64,000 nucleotides of DNA from Brachypterus glaber. Taxonomy: Eukaryota; Arthropoda; Insecta; Coleoptera; Kateretidae. The first letter of the stretch is position 1, and each line of letters opens with the position of its first letter. The DNA is taken from contig OY294049.1 in NCBI GenBank assembly GCA_958510825.1, forward strand, positions 9,672,001-9,736,000. Direction: 5' to 3'. The translations under genes were made by a program, and so were the position numbers. Of the stretch, positions 35,263 to 46,889 are shown one piece after another. The notes under the pieces were generated by a model. The model was given only the letters and a program-made list of their open reading frames with translations, was not told where the DNA came from and ran no database searches.

Positions 35263-35639
35263 GCTGCCACAACGTTCTTAAAACAATCATAAAAAAGTGG
35301 TATCAATATGGGACCACTAGTCACCAAAGGGTTAAAGCTAATGACCAGTAAATAGTGATTAATAATAATCTACAAGCGGCTAATTGCAGCTCTCCGTGCC
35401 GGAGTTTGGACTGTTTGGCTTTGTTTTTTTTGTAAAGAATTTTTTCTTATTTAAAATAATGTATTGAAAAACAATCAGGGCATGCATAAATAGTTCTCCG
35501 CATGAAACAAAGTCTCCGACGAAAGGGAAATTTTTCAAATCGGACATTCCGTTCAAAAGTTATAAGGTTCAAATACAGACCGACAGACAGACATACATTT
35601 TTTTAACACCCCCTTTTTCACATTTTTCAACCGTAATTA

Positions 35640-35756
35640 GAGCACTAGATAGGTAGGTTTGTTAGGGTAGGTGGGTAGTTTGAGTGTTTCCGCAGAAACC
35701 ACTTAAACTAGTGTGTAAACTACCTACCTACCCTAACAAACCTGCCTATCCAGTAA
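35640..35756. repeat. Palindromic element
   Basis: GATAGGTAGGTTTGTTAGGG is mirrored by CCCTAACAAACCTGCCTATC. The arms are about 45 bp. Confidence 0.75.
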
Positions 35757-35769
35757 CCCGTAATAAAGT

Positions 35770-35880
35770 CTGAAAATGTTTTCTCAATCAGCGTACAGAT
35801 CTCGTGTAACTCTTGGTACTGATGAGGTTCGGCAGCCCGAAACTACTCTGTACGATGATTGAAAAATGGATTGATTGAAT
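35770..35880. repeat. Copy of the hammerhead-like MITE
   Basis: The loop reads CTGATGA, then GGTTCGGCAGCCC, then GAAAC. The arms are shortened. Confidence 0.65.
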
Positions 35881-35899
35881 ATTTAAGACTAGTATAGCC

Positions 35900-36125
35900 T
35901 CTATTGGTGAAAAATAAGGTTAGAACGACTTCACCTAACGTTACATGAATGTGTTTTGAATGTAAGATGCCTAACGTTAGGGTCTAACGTTAGAATAACG
36001 TTTACGTACGTAAGAAGCTTTACCAAACGTTAGATAAACGTTATTCTAACGTTAGGCAACTTACGCTAAAAATTCTAACGTTAGAAATCTGGATATTTAT
36101 ACATTAAATACGCGTTAGGAAAAAC
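35900..36125. repeat. Cluster of CTAACGTTAG palindromic motifs
   Basis: At least eight variants of TAACGTTA lie in about 200 bp. A smaller set is at 10880-10930. Confidence 0.65.
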
Positions 36126-36529
36126 GTTTATATAACTTTAAATTTCTAAGGTCGGAATATAATTCCGATGTTATTAAAACAGTTTAAGGGTTATTAATAC
36201 ATTTCTTGCTTCCTTATTTAATTGAAGAAATGTGATACTTTAATCAATTAATACTTAATATTTATTACAGCTTTCACATTTAGTTTATTTAAGGAAGTAT
36301 TTAATAAATAATTATAAATAGTCTACACATGATCATTTGAGTCTGCAATAAATACATGTAATGTACTTTTTGATATTGATATTGGCATGCACAGTTTCGG
36401 GCTTCTGGTCCTCGTTAGTACCAAGAAGCCCGAAACTGCGCAGCTTTAGATAAAATTCGATATAATAAAAATTACAAGTTAGAACTTTTGACGCAGTTAA
36501 GTTTCCCCCGAGGAGTAGATAAAGAAATC

Positions 36530-37015
36530 ACTCTTGATCACTCTTGGGAACTGTCCGCCATCTTGGATTAAAGGGGTGAGTGCGGTTATCTTGCTAAATT
36601 TGCATCTTACGATAAAAATGCATATTACCAATTTTGTTAAGGAGCAAATTTCCAACCATTTTTGTTTAAATCATTTTTTTCTTATATTAATAACAATCGA
36701 GTTATAAATATTCAAAAATGGTCATGTTGGGGGTGAAATTGTTTTTTTCGATTTTTCAGCGAGTTACAGCGTAACCGTACAAAAAAACCTATGAAAATTC
36801 ATAATATATAAAACTTATAGAGAATTTGAAGAGCTTCAAGTTTTTCTCATAACCACTTTTATCCTCCGACGAATATTTTGACTGAAAAATAAAAAAAAAC
36901 AATTTCACCCCAACATGGCTATTTTTGAATATAACTCGATTGTTATTAATATAATAAAAAAATGACCCAAACAAACATTTTTTTTTCATGAAAAAATCTA
37001 AAATGATTGGGCTAT
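36530..37015. repeat. Foldback copy of the AGTCCAGT family
   Basis: Both arms of the family core (AACAATCGAGTTATAAATAT and its inverse) are present around a short centre; the termini are missing. Confidence 0.6.
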
Positions 37016-37374
37016 ACCAATATCACTCTGTACGATGATTGGAAAAATAGATTGATGGAATATTTAATTAATATTGTTATAATTTTGATTAAAATTTAAA
37101 TATTCCTTTTCTTATAATATGGGTGACCATGAAAACTTGTTCCCTGCTGAACAAACCACATTTATAAGATCAATCAAAAAATAGCGTTATTGTCACACAT
37201 CATGTGCGACGGTGTGTGACTCATACCGGTAACTCTGGAATCATTCTAATGTTAAATGGACAAAAATAAATAAATACTTTTAAGCTATTCCTCATGCCTC
37301 ATGCTCCAGAACTCGGGGTGCGTATTTTAGATTTGCAAATATGGCGAAGGCGCAAATATTCTGTACGTCTTAAG

Positions 37375-37935
37375 AAGAATTAAGAATTAAGTTTACAAAC
37401 ATTAGCAATGAACGAACTAATTTCATGAAGAAATGCTCATACACATAGGTCATATCTTTCATCGTTTAGAACAAGAACAATCACCTGTCAAAATTGTTTA
37501 TTTATGAATTTACTACTCGTGCAAGAGTTTAGTTCGTCGTTGCCAGGAAAATGGACTAATTTTTGAACATTTACTGTATGTAAATATTATTTATTTATAA
37601 GCCTCTTTAAAATGTAATTTAAAATGTTATTCTTACCTAAGATGCATAATTTTATAATAATTATAATTTTGTCTCCCTCTCTTTATCTTATCTAAATGTC
37701 AATGACCATGACATTAACAAACAATTTTTGACAGGTAATAGTTTAAAATAATAGTTACTAAACTTTGTTTTGCTAAATAATGACTACTAAGTTTTTTCAA
37801 ATTTTAAAAACGCTATAACTTCTAAACTAAGAAAATAGGACCTATGTTTATATGAATATTTCTTCATGAAATTAGATCTTCTTCTCGTTGACAAAGTTTG
37901 TAAACGGGCTAATATAATAAATCACCCTGTATAGA
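37375..37935. repeat. Diverged copy of the 34133-34628 MITE
   Basis: Its right end reads AAAGTTTGTAAACGGGCTAA then ATAAATCACCCTGTA. It shares the AACTAA and TGACAG blocks with the other copy. Confidence 0.6.
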
Positions 37936-38261
37936 GAGAAGGGGTTTAAAAATGGGTATATAATATTTGACATAAAGACTCTAACGCTTGTAATAACTAA
38001 TGTCAGGGTAATTGCCCGTATTGAAACCCCGTGAAAGTTTATAAAAATTAAAAATGAACTCGTATATTTTTTATTTAATTTCCTTTCAAATGACGGATGA
38101 AGAATTGAAAAATATATAAATACCTAAAAGGATCCATTTTAGTAAGCCTAGAAAATTTAAAACTTTGTATATTAAAATATTATAAATATAAATGTCGACA
38201 CTTTTTTGCAGCGGAAAAAGTGTTAAAATATAAAAGGTCTACCACATATAATTTGTACTTA

Positions 38262-38411
38262 GGGAACGTTCAAGTATTACGTAACGCAAATTTTGATCAT
38301 TTTGGACCCCCACCCCCCTGTAACGATATTTTCTTATACCATTAACATGGGCGTAATACTCCAAAATGACCCACCCCCCCTGGGATCGTTACGTAATACT
38401 TGAACTTTCCC
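38262..38411. mobile_element. 150-bp MITE with TTA duplication, 30 bp from the CSP exon 1 donor
   Basis: Ends GGGAACGTTCAAGTATTACG and CGTTACGTAATACTTGAACT plus TTCCC are inverse copies, flanked by TTA at 38259-38261 and 38412-38414. The 3-bp TSD and GGG start fit a PIF/Harbinger-type element. It lies just inside the chemosensory gene intron. Confidence 0.75.
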
Positions 38412-38445
38412 TTAAGTATAACTGTAAATACCAATCCAAACTCAC

Positions 38446-38677
38446 TTTTAAATTCAAGCCCTTCGGCCGTACATGGGCCTTTTGACAGCATACATGCGGC
38501 GTAGTAATTAACCATACGCCTGTTATTCAAAATAGAGTCAACATTTAGATGGTCGTATTTGGTGGTGTAAACACCCTCTTGGCCTGCAGGGGCACCCGAT
38601 ATGATTCCTATGGAGCACGCGATATAGACCAACAGCATTGCGGGCGCACAAATTTGTCGAACTGTGTTCAGAGGCAA
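38446..38677 (-). CDS. Chemosensory protein (OS-D/CSP family), exon 1
   Basis: This exon codes residues 1-77 of a secreted chemosensory protein. Residues 1 to about 30 are a hydrophobic signal peptide (core MLLVYIACSIGIIS). The mature part opens with the family pattern YTTKYDHLNVDSIL, then N.R...NYYAACMLSKGPCT, with the first two family cysteines at 62 and 69 (CX6C). The coding sequence stops at a GTGAGT donor (38445-38440) after AAA plus one base. That is the position, one base after a Lys codon, where CSP genes classically carry their single intron. Read on without splicing, the frame ends at 38342 inside a MITE. CSPs are small soluble carriers of hydrophobic ligands in sensilla lymph and other tissues. 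Exon 2 is 20.3 kb away on the same strand. Confidence 0.9.
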
Positions 38678-38756
38678 CTTGATACGACCGGTGATTGCAC
38701 AGTACTGATTTTAATTCTTCCACAACAGACAGAAATGAAGTGTGTGTAAATACGAG

Positions 38757-38765
38757 GTTAAATAG
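38757..38765 (-). promoter_or_regulatory. Possible TATA-like element of the chemosensory protein gene
   Basis: The minus strand reads TATTTAA about 85 bases before the CSP start codon. Spacing is plausible for a TATA-type promoter, but in such A+T-rich DNA this match could be chance. Confidence 0.25.
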
Positions 38766-39010
38766 TGGAAGACTGACCTTAATATTGGAGAAGATGCATT
38801 AAAAATGCATGCAGCATTACAGATTTACTTTTTTTTTGGATGTTTCTTCCAAGAAGATAAAGATTCTACTACCTACATTCATTCGTGAAAATATAACGCG
38901 GGAAAAACTTCGCAACAAACAAATTCACATACATTTTTAGGAAAAATTACTATTATTGCCAGGATCAATCCTGCCAATTTTGTAAAAGTTTCATAAAAAA
39001 ATAAAAAGTT

Positions 39011-40252
39011 ATACACGGTGTCTTATGTCACATATTAAAGGAGATCATTCTAAATCAAAAAACATGAAAAATCACTATATGAACGTAGGTCTGGAAACGA
39101 ACCCTAATGGAGTTACCACCCTTTAAAATTTTAAAATTCTTATAAAAATAAAGTTTTTGATAACTCTGGTACCCTTTGAGATAGAGCGACAAGATTTTGC
39201 TTGTGAATTAATCTTAATACGGCCCATTTTCGTATGTTATTTTCATCAACTTATTTTAACCAGGGGCGTGCAAAACGAAAGGGCCTTTTCAGTGTTTTGC
39301 CCCAAACTTTTTTCTGTGTAGCGTTTTTGTAATTTTATTATTGGAAAATGATTCCTCAGGTGAAAAAACATAAAAAAGTACTCTTGTTGTTATACTGTAG
39401 GATTAACAGTTTTCGAGAAAAATTAAGGTGCAATTTCACGTTTCGAGGACTGAAAATTAAATAGTAAAATGTTGTAAACCAAGTTTTCAATTATGCTGGG
39501 CGAGTGTACGTAAAAAACTAAGAAAATAAACTCATTTACAGACACTTCCAAAAATCAATTCTAAGGGAGCTATGGTCTCCTAAAATGCACAATTTTTAAA
39601 GAGCCATATGTATAAAAACATTTTTTCTCAGTTTTTGATGCAGAATCACCCGACATCATTGAAATTTTGGTTTTTAACAATTTAGTATTTAATTTTTAGT
39701 CTTCGAAACGTGAAATTGCAGTTTTAAATCTGTGGCTTGGTTTTCAAAGGGCAAATGTCACTTTGTCAATAGCAGCGTTTTCACATCACGTCTGATGTTA
39801 TATTTTGAAAAGGCTGCTAGTGACAAAGTTACATCCGCCCTTTGAAAAACAAGCCACAGAAATGAGTTTTTCTCGAAAACGGTTAATTCTATAGTATTAC
39901 AATAGTACCTTTTTTTATGTATTTTGACTTGAGGAATCCTAATCCAGTAATAAATTTACAAAAAAGTTACACTGAAAAAGTTTGGGGCAAAAAACTGATA
40001 CGCCCCTGGTTAAAATAAGTACATGGAAATAACATACGAAGGGTTAGGGTTAGGGTTAGTTTACATGCAAAAGCTCATTCCTCTATCTCAAAGGGTACCA
40101 GTTGTTAATTAAAAACTTTATTTTTATTACAATTTTAAACGGTCGTAACTCTCTTAGGGTTCGTTTTCGTATAGTGGTTTTTTATATTTTTTGATGTAGA
40201 ATCATCTCCTTTAATATGTGACATAAGACTGCAAACACTGGGTATAGGGCAC
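39011..40252. repeat. 1.2-kb foldback repeat
   Basis: TTATGTCACATATTAAAGGA is mirrored by TCCTTTAATATGTGACATAA. The interior repeats segments of 23.6-24.2 kb and holds a (TTAGGG)3 run at 40041-40059. Confidence 0.65.
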
Positions 40253-40333
40253 ACCTTTCAAAAAAATAGAAAGGAAATTCAGTTACACAAAACATTTTTA
40301 AAAAAGATTAGGTACTTAATATAATAGTATATT

Positions 40334-40498
40334 AAGGACAGAAATTTTTAATTTTAAACAAAATTATAAAAATATTAATTTATTATTCCATCAATCTATT
40401 TTCTAATCATCTTACTGAAGAGGGCCAGCAGCCCGAAACTGTCAGTCTATCAATATCACTCTGTACGATGATTAGAAAATAGATTGATGGAATAATAA
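40334..40498. repeat. Copy of the hammerhead-like MITE
   Basis: It starts AGGACAGAAATTTTTAATTT. The loop retains CTGAAGA, GGGC/GCCC and GAAAC but lacks the bases before CTGAAGA. Confidence 0.7.
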
Positions 40499-41332
40499 AA
40501 TAATAGTATATTGTTTTACTAAGAGGAAAAGTAAAGCTTTTTTTTTACTAGTCTGTAGAATTTACGGACGACGCGAAGCGGAGTCCGGAAACTACAGACG
40601 AGTAAAAAAAGCACTTTTTCTTTGAGTGAAACATACAATTTTTTCTTCAAGTATCCTATATACAGTGTGGCCCCAAAAAAAACCGGACACTTTTTAAACC
40701 GTTATAACTTCTTTGCCTTTTGACCGATCTATACCAAATTTGAAATGAATATACTAAAAACATGAAGGATATGGAAGATAATTTTTTTTACTTAAAATAT
40801 TATTATATTGTTCAGTAAGCTTTTTCGGAAGGGGTTGCTTTAACGCTTTGGGGATTAGAGCAAAATGTATAATATGATAACTTTCCGACCTCACTATGTT
40901 CAGTGATTTTAATTTAAAATAGTAGTTTATTTTTTATTTATATTTTTCCGAAAGGTTACAAATGCAATAATTGATTTTTTAACGTAAAAAAACTGATTCA
41001 GTAGGAAAATTACTAGATTCTTTTTGTCTGCGGTACGAAACTCCATGTCACGCTGCAGCAGTTCCAAAAATCGCCAAAATCACGGTTGTGTAATAATACT
41101 TGGCCTTGAATATATAATATATATTATAATATTAAAAAAAAAGCTAGATCATAATATACCTATAACGATTTTTTTACTTACAATATTAATACTTCCTTTT
41201 CATAAAATAAATTATAAGATTAAATAATAATAATTAAATTATAATTGTTAATACAATAAAAAATCATATTTTAGTTATATTTTAGTTTTAACTTTTCTTT
41301 TTTATTAAATTTCATTATATAGAGTGATCAAT

Positions 41333-42236
41333 AGCTGCCATGCCAAAATTTAAGAGGTTATTCTTCATCCAAAAACATGAAAAAGAGTTCATATAAACGT
41401 TGGTCCGGACATGAGGCCTAAGGGAGCTACGGCCCTTCGAAGATGACATATTAAATGGGGAACAAAAAAAAGCATCAATAAAATTTTAATGCTACAGGGC
41501 GATTCTTTATTTAAAACTAAGCAGGAAAGTATTCTTCATCGAAACACCTAGATTTAATATTAAAGGAGTAATATTTTTAAAAGTAATATTTTTGGTGGCA
41601 CAAAATGTTACTTCCTCTTAATTGCATTTTTTTTGAAAATGGTTACACTATATGACATTTTTTATTCAAGATATCTATATCTTTTACAAAAAATAATACA
41701 CATAAAACGTTTGTGTCAAAAAGGTGTTAAGCCTCACGCATTTTATCCGTCTAGGCACGCCCCTGGATAAATTAAAAAAATAAATAACATAAACTAATTG
41801 CCCTTATTAATACTCCTAGTAACTAGTGTAAGGACAGAAAATTTTAATTTTGAACAAAATTATAAAAATATTAATTTATTATTCCATCAATTTATTTTCT
41901 AATCATCGTACAGAGTGATATTGGTAGACTAACAGTTTCGGGCTGCTGGCTCTTCAGTACAAAGCATCAACTCTGTACGCTGATTAATCAGCGATGATTA
42001 AAAAATAGTTTGATGGAATAATAAATTAATACTAGTATACATGCAAAACCTCGTCGCTCTAGCTTAAAGGGTACCAGAGTTAATAATTAAAAAACCTTAT
42101 TTTTAGTACAATTTTAAACGGCCTTATCTCCCTTATGGCTCATTTCCGGACCAACCTTTATAAAACTTTTTTTATATTTTTGGATGTAAAGTCACCTCTT
42201 AAATTTTGACATGACAGTTACTGATCACCCTGTAGG
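41333..42236. repeat. Foldback repeat with a nested hammerhead-like MITE
   Basis: GAGTGATCAATAGCTGCCAT is mirrored by TGACAGTTACTGATCACCC. The nested MITE copy at 41831-42029 lies in inverted orientation. Confidence 0.6.
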
Positions 42237-42403
42237 CTTGCAAAACAACTTTACCCTACGATATTTCAAGAACGCTTTGACACAGAGACTTAAGTTTTGA
42301 ACCAAATATTTTTAACTTGAAAAAACCTTTTGGTTAAAATTTCAAGTCTCTATGTCAAAGCGTTATTGAAATTTCGTAGTGTAAAGTTGTTTTGCAAGTG
42401 ACC
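42235..42403. repeat. Palindromic element with about 70-bp arms
   Basis: CTTGCAAAACAACTTTACCC is mirrored by GTAAAGTTGTTTTGCAAG. The arms share AAGCGTT/AACGCTT and GTTGAAA-type blocks. Confidence 0.7.
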
Positions 42404-42539
42404 TGTACCATTAGTACGACTTTAGTATTCGTTCCTATAGGAACTACAGTTTCGGTTAAAGGTTGCATACGAGGTTGCATACTTTAACTGACCTTTAGGT
42501 TATAATCCAAATTACAAAAAAATATTTCCATTATAAAAA

Positions 42540-43240
42540 AAGTGCGACTAAGTCTGCAGTATTGAGGGTTCCATATCTAGATTTTTTGATTTTTTTAGCC
42601 ACTCAGTGGCTGCCGTTAACTATGCATTTTGGGTTGCTGAACCCGAATATGTTGTCGAATTACTTAATTACCGATATCGAAAGTACTTCTTACGAAAGGA
42701 AACTATATCTGTGGCTTGGTTCTAAAAGGGCCAATGTCACTTTTTCCGTAACAAATTTTTTTCAGATCTATAAAACCTAAAAAAGCAAATGCCAGTACTT
42801 GTGAGATAAATGTAGACTTTAAGCGACAAGGGCCGACGTTTGTTTTTAATAAACATTTCTGTTAAACTGTTTAATGTGTATCCGTTCAAAATTTTTGACA
42901 TTGAGCCTTTTAGAACCAAGCCACAGATAGGACCTTTCTTTGAATCGGCTTAAATTTGGATAAAAAAACCTCTCCCAGTTTTTGCCAATTTTAGGGTATT
43001 TGGACCAGGTTTTTCGGCATTTATAAAAAACAAGAGACGAATGGGTAATTTTGACAAAAAGCAATTTAGCTCAAACGTTATTTTTTTTTCTCTCACTTTT
43101 TGACGTAAAATCTGAATATTTAAAATAATTTTTAAATATATCATATTTTTTTTGTTAAAACAAATGAAAATCGCTTTTCTTAAAAACGCACCGATAATTT
43201 TTTTTATTTGGGCTTAAATAGATGCCAAAGCTCTAAATAA
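42540..43240. repeat. Inverted repeat with TCTGTGGCTTGGTTCTAAAA arms
   Basis: The block at 42709-42740 is inverted at 42886-42925. Another relative, with CTGTGGCTTGGTTTTCAAAG, is at 39730. Confidence 0.5.
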
Positions 43241-43249
43241 TTAAAATAT

Positions 43250-44650
43250 GAAAAAAAACTTGGGTTGTATGAAAGTTAAGCTAAAAATCGTTTTCAGACC
43301 GGGGTGTATGCATGTTATTTTCTCACATTTTGCACTATTGAACGATATTCAAAAGAAAGTAAGCGTAGAAAGTAGTGTATATTTTTACCATATAAAAACA
43401 AAATTAGTCTTACAACTGATAAATGATTTATAATAAATCAACTGAATGCAGAATGTATAAAACCAGTATACTGATTTTTCAAAAAAGAGGATTTTTGAAA
43501 CTGGATTTATATCCATTAAAGTTGAGTGGATAAAATTAAAAAAAAATAAGTAGGTATATAATTATATTAAGACAACATTGCAAGGTATTTCAAAAACAAT
43601 AAATCTTTAATTACCTGCAAGGTGGGTAATTGATTTTTTTTTTTAATTTTTAATTTATAAAAATAACTTAACCACAAAATGTTTATTATTTTCATTACCT
43701 ATGTAGGTATATAAACCCAAGTCTATAACCTACGTAAACGTAATGATAATTATAACCTACGTATACGTAATGATAATAATAATTACAATTTAGGTATTGG
43801 CAGCTATATATAAAAAGAACATTGTAATAAGGATAGGTGAGCATATGGAAGATAGATGAGCCTAATAGTTTCTAAGGCAATTCTTAGAAATAAAGCCATT
43901 TTAAGGTTATTACATTAAAATTTTTATGATCTGGAAGTTCTCGAGGGAAGTTCTAGAAAAGGAATTTATTTTCAAAATATTTGATAGTAAAGTGAGTTTT
44001 TTTGGCATCTGCATATAATGGAACATTTCCTTATATAATATACCGTATACAGTATACGCCCCGAGTACGAGAACCTAGTTTTCAGTGCACTTATTTTTTT
44101 ACGTCCTTTAGTTCGTTAATGTCAAAATTAAAAAAAAAAGATCTACGCGTACTTTAGTGAAAAAAAAAACAAAAAAATGCAATTTTCCGGCCAATAACGG
44201 GTAAAAAAGGGGGATAAAATATAAATAACAAGCTTTTGAAAAAATATACACTCGCCAACTAGATATTAAATATTAATAATATTATAATATAATGAACTTA
44301 AAAATGTACAATGTAGGTATCGAAAACCGCGAATGTACCTTTTCGCTCCACCACTACACATATTAAGAAGTATAAAAACTCAAAAAAAAAAAATAAATTG
44401 ATTTTTTGAAACCAAAAATCAGAACAACCTCTTAAAAATAATATTGTAATTTTAAAACTTGATTTTGGGAAATAACGTCGTTATCGTAAATTTAAAGGGC
44501 AAATTATTATATTATATTCATTTAAATTTTCTATAAAACAGTAATAAATTCGGTTTAAATTATATGAATTTTATAATTTAATCTTAATATTACTTTCTGG
44601 CTTTATCCTTATTTTTTCACGGATTGTGTAAAAAAAGGCTAAACTATTTT
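43250..44650. other. A+T-rich stretch, no gene seen
   Basis: No supported coding region. It contains two copies of AACCTACGTA(A/T)ACGTAATGA near 43728-43770. Confidence 0.4.
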
Positions 44651-44749
44651 TTTTTTAATTTCAGGTCGTTCACAATCATAGACTATCTATCTCTATGTTC
44701 ACAATGCATTGCAATGCTCTCTTTTTAGAAGGGCATACAAATATTTTTC

Positions 44750-45765
44750 TATTTTGCGACTCTATAAGCTCATAATCACACGCATTTTGCGTGTTCGTAT
44801 AGGCCCATAAGAGGTCTACTTTTTTTTTTTGCGTTAAAATGTCAATGTCGATTTAAAGTTTATTTTTTTACAAAATTTTGTGTTTGGGTTATTTTTTACC
44901 GTGTTAAAATTGTGGCCTGGTTAATTGCAGTGAAAAAAGAAGAGATAACTGTAAAATATATCAAAATATAATTTGTTCTTAGAATTTTAAACAAAGTGTA
45001 AACTGTAATGCCAACCCAAAACAAAATTTCCTAAATCAGTCATTAATTTAAATGTAAGTTTTTTTAAATTTTAGAGCAAAATAGAAAAAATTGTATAAAG
45101 CACTCGTTTCATAACACGTGTTTAAAGCACTAGTACTTTAGAAAACTCGCTGCAAGCAGCCCGTTTTCTAAACTTGTACTCGTGCGCTAAAAACGTATGT
45201 TATGAAACTAGTACTTTAATATACTATTTTCTATTTTGCGACTCTTATAAGCTCATAATCACACGCATTTTACGTGTTCTTATAGGCCCATAAGAGGTGT
45301 CTACTTTTTTTTCTGTTGGGTTGGCAACATACAAAAGTCTATCTCTTGACGTTTTGCGTGCAAATGTCAATGTCGATTTAAAGTTTAATTTTTTACAACA
45401 TTTTGTGTTTGGGTTATTTTTTACCGTGTCAAAATTGTGGACTCGTTAATTGCAGTGAAAAAAGAAGAGATGACTGTAAAATATATCAAAATATCATTTG
45501 TTCTTCAAATTTTAAACATAGTGTAAACTGTAATGCCAACCCAAAACAAAAATCCCTAAATCAGTCATCAATTTAAATGTAAGTTTTTTAAAATTTTAGA
45601 GCAAAATAGAAAAAATTGTATAAAGCACTCGTTTCATAACACGTTTTAAGAGCACTAGTACTTTAGAAAACTCGCTGCAAGCGGCTCGTTTTCTAAACTT
45701 GTACTCGTGCGCTAAAAACGTATGTTATGAAGCTAGTACTTTAATATACTATAAAAGAAACCGCT
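44750..45765. repeat. Direct tandem duplication, unit about 480 bp
   Basis: 44750-45230 and 45229-45755 are near copies, from CTATTTTGCGACTCTATAAG to GAAACTAGTACTTTAATATA. Each ends in a palindrome GAAAACTCGCTGCAAGC...GTTTTC. A further copy of that terminal block is at 60350-60490. Confidence 0.75.
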
Positions 45766-46799
45766 GACTATAGAGTTGATACGACTTATTTAAATGTTTT
45801 AAAGACGATAGTTTTTGAGAGCAAACATAAAAAAAAACTTTTTGTTGTAGTAGATATTATTTGTCGGTTGGAACACAGTATGAAAGGAGTTTATACTTTT
45901 ATTTTTGTTATAAAGGAAGTACTTTTGCATATCTAGGTACTATTTATTTATATTTCAAGGAAATGTTGAAATATGCCATATTTATGCCATTACAATCAAG
46001 TGAAATAATGATTTCGATTAAATCACTGGATTAAAAAAAAAACAAGCCGTGAAGATAGCATTAATTATTCTTCATTTTTAAAGGTAATTATTGGTATTTT
46101 GACTATTCTGTTATTAAATAACGTACTTTCACATATAAAAATAATTAAAATTTCAAAGTAAAATGTGAGGTTAAATCTATTAAAAAAAACGTGTTATTGT
46201 AGGTCAGATCTCCCTCGTAATGAAATAGTGGCCCAAAATGAACACAATTTATAGTGCAACAGTGACCCACCAATTTGTTTTCTCTAAGAAAGTAAAGAAA
46301 GTAAAATAAATTTGTTTGTCATACATTACCTTAATGTTGGTTGAGTCTAAAAACCCTAACAGAAAAATTTTAAATAAAATAATGCGTCCTAGATCAAAGA
46401 TTAAAAAATCGGAGAAATTTAAATAGCCATTATCTCGATATTTCCATAAAGTGAGAAAAAAGAAGAAAAAACCTATATTCGATTTTTATCTTTTAAGAAT
46501 ATGAAAGTTTTTAATTTTTATTTATCGATAACTTTTTTCCCACCTAACTCGTTTAAATGAAATCATTAAAAAAAATCAAGATAAAAAGAAATAAAAATTT
46601 AAATATTTAAAGCCTCGCGTGAACGCCAGAATCGACGCGGCGCCTATGCGAGCACTGGAAATTCGCCGATGACTGATAATAACCGAGATACCCATGTTTG
46701 AGGTCGAAAAACGGGCACCCTGTATAAAAAAATTATATTTTTTTCAACAAAATTTGCTGTAATTTATTTCCGGGATCCTCGAGGAATTTCCCACTATAA

Positions 46800-46889
46800 T
46801 ACCGTCAACTGGGGTGACTTCGGACGGTGTGGGTGAGTTCGGATACTTTTTCGCAAAGCCCTCTGAACCAGTCACCCCAGTAGATGGTA
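46800..46889. mobile_element. 90-bp element with TACCGTCAACTGGGGTGACT ends
   Basis: The left end is mirrored by AGTCACCCCAGTAGATGGTA. It is the compact relative of 21868-22107. Confidence 0.7.

Larger units (their letters stand above)
18123..38445 (-). other. 20.3-kb intron of the chemosensory protein gene
   Basis: The interval begins GTGAGT and ends ACAG on the minus strand and joins the two CSP exons in phase 1. It is filled with foldback elements, MITEs, two SINE copies and a relic HTH_psq exon, which are listed separately. I see no other host gene in it. Confidence 0.85.

Noticed and set aside
38538..38749. Overlapping open frames on both strands at CSP exon 1
   Set aside because: They are other-frame shadows; the frame with the signal peptide and CSP motifs is the coding one.
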